Assembly: GCF_036588685.1 (NCBI RefSeq)
Contig: NC_086374.1
Location: forward strand, 27,334,886-27,398,885
Length of the DNA stretch: 64,000 nucleotides
From: Mytilus trossulus
Taxonomy: Eukaryota; Mollusca; Bivalvia; Mytilida; Mytilidae
Direction of reading: 5' to 3'
The position numbers and the translations under genes were made by a program. Shown here in pieces: positions 11,001-19,100 of this stretch. The notes under the pieces were generated by a model. That model did not search any database. It was not told the DNA's origin and saw only the letters and a list, made by a program, of their open reading frames with translations. Within the stretch, counting starts at the first letter, position 1. Every line of letters starts with the position of its first letter.

Positions 11001-11881
11001 GATCTGAAACGGATAAATGCCAATTGAAAATTTATCGTCAGACATGCCACTTAAATTTCTTATTATTCATAATCGATCTTAGAATAAGGGCACATCTTCA
11101 CAATCAAGCAGCTGTTATTCAGGTTAGACACTGCCCTTCAGCTGCATTTTGAAGAACAGACCAAAACCAGTTACACAGAACATTTTTAATATTAATGCAA
11201 TGTACATGTATTATTATTGTCGCCTTAATTTTTTCGTATACATATATATCTTGTTTATCCGTTTTATCTGGTACACTTTTGTTAGGTGTCGGTTTTATGC
11301 GGTACTCGTTCGTTGGTTGTACGTTCAGCATCTGTTCTCTATGGTATGTCTCCGTTTCTCGTTCGTTGCATATCCCTTGCATGTCAGTTATGCATTTGTT
11401 AAGTGTCTGTTTTAAGTTGGTCAGTACTAGACCGAATAATCTGTCTCTAGTGTGGGTACATTTGTCATTCCATATTTTCTTTTCATCATTTGGCTATTTC
11501 ATATTTTATTTTTTTTGTGTCCACTAGAGACAGATTATTCGGTCTAGGTCAGTACATCAACAGACTCCCAACAGATAACAATTTTGTCGACGGACAACTT
11601 TTATTTTCATCCTTACGTCGTCCGTTCGTCTTATCCGGTAAGGTGTGACATAGGTTTAAGGAAAAAACTTCTAGACGTTGCACTATATTCAATATTCTAA
11701 TAATGACCTGCACATCTCCACCAAAGAAAATCACTGTCTTACTCAGGCTTTTCGTGGGATTGATTGCGGAAGGAAAACAAAGTATCAAGTCATTCTGTTT
11801 ATCCTGGTCTCCAGTTACATTTTCAAAACGTTGTACTGTATACAATGACTGTAACTCTGATGTTGTACTACTGCTTGTCAT
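5080..11881 (-). CDS. C2orf69: C2orf69 homologue (UPF0565 family), two coding exons
   Basis: Exons 11881-11708 and 5817-5080 join in phase 0 through a 5.9 kb intron (donor CAG|GTCATT, acceptor TTTCAG|AATTAC), giving 303 residues from the ATG at 11881. The vertebrate protein is about 385 residues. The exon junction rebuilds the family motif GDVQNYPEIM, and WNLE, GFSKGC, YWLDAGH, TPYQI and WIGKE blocks follow as in vertebrate C2orf69. GFSKG (Ser about residue 182) resembles a G-x-S-x-G nucleophile elbow, in line with the family's proposed alpha/beta-hydrolase-like fold. In humans the protein is mitochondrial and its loss causes a combined oxidative phosphorylation defect; the enzymatic role is unsettled. 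The N-terminus is uncertain: an acceptor-like TTTTAG lies directly before the ATG, and an upstream exon at 12609-12813 is phase-compatible. The intron is full of transposons. Confidence 0.88.
6222..6330 (-). mobile_element. Fragment of Penelope-like element 3' tail
   Basis: The reverse complement matches the tail found at about 9965-10060 and 40510-40620 (GAAGACCC-TTGGTGGCCTTC followed by CATTTCC-TTCTCAATTTTAT). It lies in the C2orf69 intron. It has no coding content. Confidence 0.6.
6331..7340. other. C2orf69 intron sequence, nothing recognised
   Basis: AT-rich sequence with no convincing exon, RNA gene or repeat boundary. A GGCACC-type triplet motif recurs around 6852-6892 (TAGGCACCTAG, TTGGCACCTGG, TCAGCACC) but is too short to interpret. 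Confidence 0.5.
7341..7813. repeat. Insertion flanked by 22 bp direct repeats
   Basis: TTTAATGACTGGAGAATTTC(AG) occurs at 7341-7362 and 7792-7813. The DNA between them contains the SINE-like repeat at 7495-7768 plus about 130 bp of unassigned sequence. Direct repeats of this length fit retroposon target-site duplications, though a local duplication is also possible. Confidence 0.5.
7495..7768 (+). mobile_element. SINE-like mussel repeat
   Basis: Order of segments: AGGAGCCTGTAATTCAGTGG, ACATAAATAAGGCCGCTAG, GCGGTATGGGCTTT, GTTGTACGGTAACC, AGTTGTCTTAACATGGC and AATCATACCACATC, ending in a T-run. Other copies in this window are at 4855-5035 and 43829-43962 (plus strand) and 30245-30345, 30893-31010, 44372-44455 and 57190-57290 (minus strand). 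I see no clear pol III A and B boxes, so the SINE class is tentative. Confidence 0.6.
7865..7974. repeat. Near-perfect 110 bp palindrome
   Basis: Left arm TATATAACACAGGCACTTGT continues through TTCTATCCATTGG and AAGAACCACT. The right arm mirrors it to GCCTGTGCTATATA. The centre is ATCAACGTTGAT, itself a palindrome. The left arm has an extra 12 bp copy of GGAAGAACCACT, so the arms are no longer equal. It is in the C2orf69 intron. It could be a small foldback MITE or a replication-generated inverted duplication. Confidence 0.8.
7975..9311. other. C2orf69 intron sequence, low-complexity patches
   Basis: No gene seen. A TTTTG-type microsatellite lies at 8748-8779. CAGATCAGGAG recurs three times between 8535 and 8590. 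Around 9186-9215 the minus strand carries GGTTCCAATCC, which resembles a tRNA B box, but no cloverleaf could be built around it. Confidence 0.45.
9312..10180 (+). mobile_element. 5'-truncated Penelope-like element copy
   Basis: Starts within the last 27 or so codons of the reverse-transcriptase frame (residues such as SLKIAYFGFNIESLIGSL) and continues through the whole 3' region shared with 39990-40640 (GTTGTTGGCATGACAC, GGAGCTGGCATGTCAGTTAA, TTTAACCCCGCCGCA, GCAGCTGAAGGAC, GAAGACCCCTTGGTGGCC). It ends around ATAAAATATATTTGATTTG. Truncation at the 5' side is typical of target-primed retroelements. It sits in the C2orf69 intron, sense to MMADHC. Confidence 0.8.
10369..10649. mobile_element. 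Harbinger-like MITE, intact, TTA target duplication
   Basis: The ends GGGAGCTACCATTTGATTTT and its reverse complement match for about 36 bp apart from G-tract length. TTA flanks both sides (10366-10368, 10650-10652), which suits the 3 bp TWA duplications of PIF/Harbinger transposases. The interior is a chain of A-runs and GCAGGA(C/T) motifs. It is inserted inside the 10277-11660 element and so is younger than it. Confidence 0.8.
11428..11546. mobile_element. 119 bp MITE, 9 bp target duplication
   Basis: The perfect inverted ends TAGACCGAATAATCTGTCTC plus TAGTG cover about 25 bp. The exact 9 bp direct repeat GGTCAGTAC lies at 11419-11427 and 11547-11555. The interior is T-rich and non-coding. 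A 9 bp duplication is typical of Mutator-like elements. It is the second insertion into the 10277-11660 element. Confidence 0.85.
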
Positions 11882-12608
11882 TCTAAAATAATATGGATCC
11901 GAAAAGAATAAAGTGTTTTGATGCGGTTAATGTCAAAAGTTTATTTGTTATCAAATGTAAAAAATGGTTTCTGCAAGCACAGACGAAACTAAGATTTTCA
12001 TAATCAATTTTATGTTTCGGACTTTTTCGTTTTCATGACTCGAAAAGTCTAAGACTACACGAAGAAGTTCAAGGTTATAACGTTGAAAACAGAAACTTTA
12101 GTTTACAGTGGTGAAGAAGAGAAACCTAAATATTGCATGTTTATCAACGTAAGTATGATCTATTAGCCCATTGTAGGACTTTCTGATTGGATTGTTTTTA
12201 CAGACCGTTCATGTAGGTCTTACATTTATAGTTAACTCTAATTATTTGGACTAAATTAACTCGTAGTTGTACTCGTGTACGTGCAACTATAATTTTCTGA
12301 CAAGGATATAAGGATTATATATGTTTATTATTTAATTAAAATTATCATAAGCTGACACAGGTGCTCCAGTATGCCAATATCAGAGGAATTTACGTTGAGA
12401 AGGAGATACATCACACAGTTGTATACTATCAACAAAAAATGAGCATCTACAAACAATACAATACGACTAAAAGCTGGGTCTGTTCACACCTGGCCCAACA
12501 TGTTCAGCACTTTTATACCGCACACTTTAGCCCCCTTTTTACGGTTCATACCACATCTTCTTATTTTTATATATAATATTATACTAATGATTTATGAATA
12601 TTAAATAC

Positions 12609-12813
12609 CTGATTCTGGTTCTGGAAATTATATTCTCTTCATTATTTAGATCAAGCAATACTGAAGCTACTTGGACTTGCTCCTTGTCTGCTTGTCTTTG
12701 TTCGACTCTTTGAAACCGGGTGTATCCCTGGTCACCACTTGCTTTGTGCTTTTGATACCCCATGTCAACTGATGGCACATAGTCTGGGTTGTGCTCGTCA
12801 TTACTCCTCACAC
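12609..12813 (-). CDS. Candidate internal exon upstream of C2orf69 exon 1
   Basis: Minus-strand open segment of 67 codons bounded by a good acceptor (ACATTTCAG|GTGTGAGG) and donor (AATCAG|GTATTT). It encodes a polar stretch with DEHNPDYVPS and QRVEQRQADKEQ motifs. It ends in phase 2. An acceptor-like TTTTAG lies directly before the C2orf69 start codon, and splicing there would complete an Arg codon (AG+A) and stay in frame into that protein. The encoded sequence is not recognisable as part of vertebrate C2orf69, so it may be a lineage-specific N-terminus, a 5' exon, or part of another gene. No start codon exon was found that feeds it in phase 1. Confidence 0.4.
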
Positions 12814-12979
12814 CTGAAATGTACATATGAACCACAATTTGGTATCAATGGGACCATTTCCGATAACGATAGAAAAGTGATAAAATATTGTATTTTGGTG
12901 AGAGAAGTTGTTGCTCCACCATCAAATGCTATTATTTCTAATAAAATAAAGGTGCTCTCTATTCTCCCTAGAGAGAATT

Positions 12980-13690
12980 TGAAATAAACAAATGTTTCAG
13001 ATTATCCGGCCGCTTTTCTGTGGCGTTTCTTTGCGTTATTTTCTCTTCCGAAGTGCGTAACTCTGGTCAATTTAAAGATAATCCTTGCCTGCAAAATCGT
13101 AACACTAACTTTTGCTTTCAAATAATCATGATAGTAACAAACATTGACCAATAAGAATAGTCAGAAGAAAATGCTGAGAACTTTAAGTATTTCTGTAGCA
13201 GGTGTAAGAACACTAGCATTACTTTGGTTTTCGATTTTCGTAAGGCAAATTTTAGATGATGTAATCTGCTTTGTTGTAATAGAATTCTTTATAACAATAT
13301 GCAAATATGAACTCTCGCGAGATGTTCAAACAGGTAAATCAGAGATGATTTACATTCTAGTTTTGTTCTTCGTAATAATTAAGTTAGAAAATGACGTTAA
13401 CGTTATGCCTTACATAGGCCGGTTATATAAAATACTAGGTCTAAACATTGTTTTTGTTTCCAACGGGATGTTAGCAAACATAATCTGTAGACTTGTTTTG
13501 TCTTGTTTAAAAAAGGAAAATACAATTTTTAAAGAGATTGCGGCGGTGGTCTATTATTTTTCCTATGTGCATAATGTTACATACGAACTTGTGTGAAAAT
13601 AAATGCCCAATGACTTGACAAAATCGATTTCAGATTTGACAGACTTTATAACACACTTCGTTTCCGGATAACGATGTAAAGGGTCCTTGG
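12980..13690. promoter_or_regulatory. Possible divergent promoter of C2orf69 and MMADHC
   Basis: This stretch between the two genes is less AT-rich locally and holds several promoter-type motifs: GGCCGC and CTTCCGAAGTGCG (13006-13056), CCAAT (13147), a perfect TCTCGCGAGA (13313-13322) and TTTCCGGATAACG (13660-13673). TCTCGCGAGA is known as a bidirectional-promoter element in animals. A possible noncoding first exon of MMADHC could end at TTTTAG|GTGAAT (13779/13780). All of this is inferred from motifs; there is no transcript evidence. Confidence 0.35.
13171..13596 (+). CDS. Unrecognised 141-codon open frame
   Basis: ATG at 13171 opens a hydrophobic frame with at least three segments rich in I, L, V and F, and no intron signals. 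Its length is unusual for DNA this AT-rich. It overlaps the TCTCGCGAGA promoter motif, and it has no recognisable domain or good Kozak context. I think chance or relic sequence is more likely than a real gene. Confidence 0.15.
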   Translation: MLRTLSISVAGVRTLALLWFSIFVRQILDDVICFVVIEFFITICKYELSRDVQTGKSEMIYILVLFFVIIKLENDVNVMPYIGRLYKILGLNIVFVSNGMLANIICRLVLSCLKKENTIFKEIAAVVYYFSYVHNVTYELV

Positions 13691-13796
13691 AAAATTCAAT
13701 CGACATTACGTCTCTTATCATTGTGCCAATGCTTGTTGGATTGATTTGCTTCAGCAGTAAATATTACTGGATATTTTAGGTGAATAAAGATAATTT

Positions 13797-15151
13797 AATA
13801 AAAAATACATGTTAATATACCGTTACACTTGGAATGTACAAAGTTGGTATCTTTGTCACAATTTTTAATTATTTTTTTTATTCATGTTCTGCCAACACTC
13901 TTCAGAAACGCAATAAACTTGTCAAAGGAGAAGTAAACTTTTACCATGCATGAATTGAAAGGAAGTACTTTATTGATTTTAGCCCACTAAAGTAGGTTAA
14001 AATGGGGAAACCATGTAGATGGTGTACAGGGTCACAAATATCACATGGTGCCTATTTTAAAGATTTTAATTCCAAGTTAAAAGTTTTTTTCTTTACTGGA
14101 TTTAAAGAATTTCACATTGCCAATTATTTGGAATAAATTGTATGTAACTGGAATTTCAAAACCAAATATAAATACATTTTTTTGGCTTAAAACATCAAGA
14201 TAAAACGATTATATGGTATCCTGTATCAATAAAGAAAATATTGAAATTTCTGAAAAAATCAAAACAAGCACATATTTAGGAGTTTTATAATACTGTTACA
14301 TTTAAGATGGATTTTAAGAAAAAGTATACTGTTCAGATTATTTTAAGCAGATTTTGCAATAAAATAAAACTAAAAAAATGCTTTCGGTTTCTTGTGGTTT
14401 CCTGTCGCGTTAAAAAAACCTTTAATTTAACATTGAAAATAGATTTTAAATATTAACATGAAGCAAGTAACACTAGTAATGGTATTCATTTATGTCTTTT
14501 GAAATATATTGTGCAAAATAAAGAAAATTAAAGATTGGTTTCCTGTTTGGTTTCCTGTCACGTAAACGATGAATCAAAATGTATTAATTTTTTCTCGAAA
14601 AACTCAATTGTTCCATTAATACTATTCTAACACCAAAACAACCAACAAAATAAAAGTTAAAGTTTTAGAACTTATAAATAAGGATACAAAAAGAAACCAA
14701 AGGCCGAAAACCAAATTATGGTCCATATAATATTTCAATTTACACCAAGGTTGTTTTGCTATTTAAAAAAAACAAAACATTTCAAAGTTGTACAAATAGT
14801 TGACTGAAGAACATGATTTCACTAAATGACCAACACAGTCATAAATAATTTCCTCATATTGTATCATACATATCATTTGATTGAAAAATAAACGATTATT
14901 GGAAGAAACAATATAAAAAAATCTAGAACAATATCTATAATCATGAAAATATATTTAAAAAAAATCCTTTACCTGTCTGATTATCTTACACTAAGTTACA
15001 GAAGTTTGATCCAATGACTACCCCTCTTTTTCTATTTTCTGTGTTTAAAAGCATAAATTCTGGTTGACATGTTTTGATATGTAGAAAAATACTTTCGAAT
15101 AACAAGAAATATTAGGAAAAATATGACTTTGTAATTAAAATATTGACTTAC
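13797..15151. other. Intergenic or 5' intron sequence, nothing coding
   Basis: AT-rich, with no exon I can support. TGGTTTCCTGTC followed by GCGT or ACGT occurs at about 14394 and 14549, an unexplained short repeat. If MMADHC has an upstream noncoding exon near 13780, this is its first intron. Confidence 0.4.
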
Positions 15152-15310
15152 CACAAATGAAATGTTGAAATCAAACACGGTCATTTTCCTTTGGTTCCCT
15201 CTGATTTCGTCTGATTGCTGAAATTCAAAGCTTTTTGTGCGACTCTGGCTTCTTTGGGATCCTGTAAAAGCTTGAAGGATTGTACTTGTCAAATCTGTAT
15301 CGATAAACAT
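15152..15310 (-). CDS. Candidate first coding exon, unknown gene
   Basis: Minus-strand ATG at 15310 followed by 53 codons ending at an excellent donor (TTTGTG|GTAAGT) in phase 0. The residues are mixed and polar (SQRSQSRTKS, then MTVFDFNISFV). Upstream, 15340-15400 has TCACATGATC and TGACATCAC, E-box and CRE-like sites that could mark a promoter. It cannot join 12609-12813 directly because the phases differ, so at least one more exon would be needed. I do not recognise it, and it may be a non-coding first exon. Confidence 0.3.
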
Positions 15311-16138
15311 AGATTGACCAGCGATTTTCAATCATCCATTTTATGTGCTCACCAGTAAGTCACATGATCAATCAGTGACATCACAGGGAACTTCCCTATT
15401 GGTTTTGTGTTTAATAATTTTGTAATTGTGTATAGCTATAAATGTTTTTTTTTCATTGTTTCAGTTTAAAGTGAGAATCTGATGTTTTTTTTATGTTTAA
15501 TAAATCTCAATCATGTTTTGGTTAGTCACTGTGTATTGCTATTTTTTTTCATTGTCTCTAAATTAAGTGAGATTCTAACAAGGTTTTTTTTTGTGTTTAA
15601 GATTTTTACTCCTGTTTTGATAAGTGTATTGCTTTACATTTTATTATTGTTTCAAAATAAAGTGATGAAAAATGCTAGAAAAATAAGAAAGCAGGTCAAA
15701 ATATCTGTAAGCTTGTGAATCTATACTCCTGTGGTAGAGATTAAAGGATTTTTGTCTATTGTACAGTCCTGAGACTCCTCAAAATGAGAGGGTTCACTGT
15801 TGGCAGGTATGCCATTTGTATCTGTCGATAAAGGCACACTTACATTAGTTGGTAGTAATGAATTTCCTAATCCTCCACTTATAAAACAAGTAATTTTGCA
15901 TCAAGGAAAAAGAAGCTTTCACCTATAATCCATTCTTTCTGTTTTGAAATTAAATCTGACATTTAAACATATTGTGAAATAGGGGGCAAACTTTAGTATT
16001 TGTCTGTGTTTTATTGACTCATACTTTAAACTTATTGGAAGCCCTTTATCTGATTATTATATTTTATGCATTAAATTATGTGTTTTTTTTTTTAATTTTA
16101 CAGTAATTGTTGGAAAGAAGATTTGTTATCAGGAAAAG

Positions 16139-19100
16139 ATGGCTGCACGGGTAAAATAGAAATTTATTAAACTTTTGAACATGTACATGTGTGTGTATAA
16201 GATTTAGATAGAAAATAAAATACAGATAAATTGTGTATCATTTTACAACTTACAATTGCTTATGGTTGTCAAATATATAATTGTATAATGAACTGCATGT
16301 TCTTGCAAAAATATTAAAATTAAATGAAAGTTGTCACTTTTTAAAATATACCACAGCATAGCAAAACAGGATCAAGGAATCAATACTTTATTGCAGAACC
16401 ATGTTAACTATGCTAAAGCAATAAAAACATATCTACAATATGAAAAATGGTAAACAGTTAACTGCAATAAATTTATGGAAAAATAAATGTTTTGTTTGCA
16501 TTGTAATCTGGATATTACCAAGGTATGTCTTCTGGTATGAAGGTTTGAATACTTTTGATTATTTGAACTATCATTGAGAAGTATGGTTTTGTTAGAAAGG
16601 GACAGAATAGTAAAAATTTTGAAAAAAAAGATAAATATTTATAAATTGATAGTCAGAGAATTCATAATGGTTTTGAATTTACCATTGATATTAAATATGA
16701 CTGTCCATAGAAGTTTATAAAGAAATTTTAATATTTCAGCTCATTACAAAGTCTGGTCGTGTGACAGCCTACTTACCTAACTTGAATGCTGCTGTAAATC
16801 ATTTCCGTGCATTTTCTACACACTACCTGAAAGATCAGCATATAACTTTATGCTCAGATGAGAGCAGTAATGGTAATTCTTTATAAATATTTTTACTTTA
16901 ATTCATGGCAGCCTAATAGAAGCTTACTTTCTGATTCTGCTTACAGTATATACTGGGCCCACTACTAAATTCTCCTGCATCTTTTAAACAAAAGATTTGT
17001 TATAGTAGTTCGAGATCTTCTTATTTTAAAAGTAGAAAGAAATAGATTTAATTAAAGGCATTAAATAGTTTTTTATTAAGGAAAATTTACATACAGGCTT
17101 TTTTTCAACAAGACAATTTAAATATACAAATAAAAATAATGGTTATTTTTATCCTTTGGACAGACATATCTTGCTTTTTGTTTCAAAAGAAAAACTAGCT
17201 GATTTTTGAAAAATAGATTTAAATATTGTCTTTACTTATTAAACTGTTTATAGATTTGAGCAATAATTGTTTAAAAATTATTATTTTTTATTACATTTTC
17301 ATGATTTTAGAAAAAAAATGGCTGTTTTAACTGTATGTTTATCTATTTGAAAAATCATTTGGGATTTTTTTTATAGTAAACATTGGTACAAATATTCCTC
17401 AACTCTTCACTCTTGTACATAATCAAGCCAAAAAAAAAGAGTTCATGTAATGGTATCAAACTATCTTTTCCTTGGGTCACAGTTTGATGTTTCTAAAAAT
17501 ATTTTTTTCCATTAGCTACATCATTTCCTCCATTGTAACTGTATAGTATGCCCTAAAGAGTTTGGAGATCTCCTTATTAAGAAATTATGAAAGAAATAGA
17601 ATTTTATTAATTTAAATCTTGCACATTGAGTTTAATGTGAGGGAATTCAAAAGGTTAACCATTATCAGGATTCTCCTATTTGTTTACATATTATATGTGT
17701 ACTGCTGCAAATAATTCTAACGCTGCTATATATATATTTTGCAGGTAATATAAAATATGACATATCACCTGAACTTGGTCCATTTGGACCCTTAGATAAA
17801 AGATTCCCACTTCCAGGGCATGTTGGATTGAAAAACAATTCAGTTAAGACAACGATGGTGACACAACCTGTTTTATATAGAGAACCTGTAAATATTGATG
17901 AATTCTTAACCAAAAATAACCTAGAGAAAAGACAGCAAGAAGTTTTTCAACAAGCACAAGAAGTAGTAAGATCTTTATAATAATAGGAGTTATTGCCCTT
18001 GATTTTAAAGAAATTGATTCGAGTTTTTATTTAACTCTGATGAAAATCACCTGTAATTGAAGTGTTAAATATTTATTGCAGTAAAAAATTTCTTTCTTTT
18101 CAAATTACATGGACAGTGATATCTGTCGATTTTTTTTTTAAGACTTAAAATTTTATAACCTCATATTGTTTAATTGTACAATGAAATGAGACTTACTATA
18201 AGTCGAAATTTGATTGTAATTATTTTGAAATAAACATACGAGGGATAAATTCCATGACTTGACCTCATACGACCAAATACGCTAGTGACCTCTACGATCT
18301 GCGTGTGCATCTCATGGCACTCTCAGCATATAGGATCATACATAGGTTCAATCAAACTGTAAGAGCAAAATAGATCTGAATTAATAAATATTACATATGG
18401 TTTGACTTTTCTTGTTTCTCATTGGTTTATTTGGTCACATGTTTTCCAATATATATTTTTTATTTTTCACTATTTTTGCCATATTGAATAATTGACTCGA
18501 CTTTCCTATATTTAGAAATGATATTGATGCCATGTTACTAAAAATAGAAACATAGGGTCAATATCATTTAAAAAAATAATAACATGGAGTCAATATAGTT
18601 TTCAATCTTGAGCTATGATCAACATAATTATATTATATACATGTACATTTATGTCATATAAAAAAAATTATATTGAACTTTAGACTACGTCCTTGGTCAA
18701 TATACATGTTATCTAAACAGGTCCATATATAATGTATTGACCTCGTCAAAAGACCATAATTGATAAATATGTTGTGCTTACTCATATCATATTTAGATAT
18801 TGTTTGTTTGGTTTTTTTTCAGATTGAAGATCAGTTTTTAGGGGAACCATCTCCTGGTGATAATCTAGAATGCATTGCACAGCAATGTCCAGACCGTCTC
18901 AAAAGAGGTAATGCTTCATTTCATTGTTAAAACAATTGGTAAAGCCATTGTGGTAAAATAGCGGATTCTCTTAAAAAAATTTGTGACTCTGTTATGCAGA
19001 AAAATGGGGTTTTTTTCTTCAGTTTTTGGTCATAGGACGGTTAAAAGAGGAGCTGCTTGTAGACAGAATTTATAAACAGTTTATATAAATGGAAAACTAT

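Larger units (their letters stand above)
10277..11660. mobile_element. 1.38 kb TIR element rich in ACGGA/TCCGT repeats
   Basis: Ends are inverted repeats: the left reads CTTAAGCTTTGG then TCACACCTTACCGGATA, and the right reads TATCCGGTAAGGTGTGA then CATAGGTTTAAG. The interior is made of degenerate direct and inverted copies of TCCGTT/AACGGA motifs and codes for nothing convincing. Two other elements are inserted in it (10369-10649 and 11428-11546). I could not define a target duplication. It lies in the C2orf69 intron, 48 bases from the donor side of exon 1. Confidence 0.7.

Noticed and set aside
11119..11527. Overlapping 87-110 codon frames on both strands
   Set aside because: They lie inside the TCCGT-rich TIR element and the 119 bp MITE, have no domain likeness, and are open on both strands because of the repeat structure.
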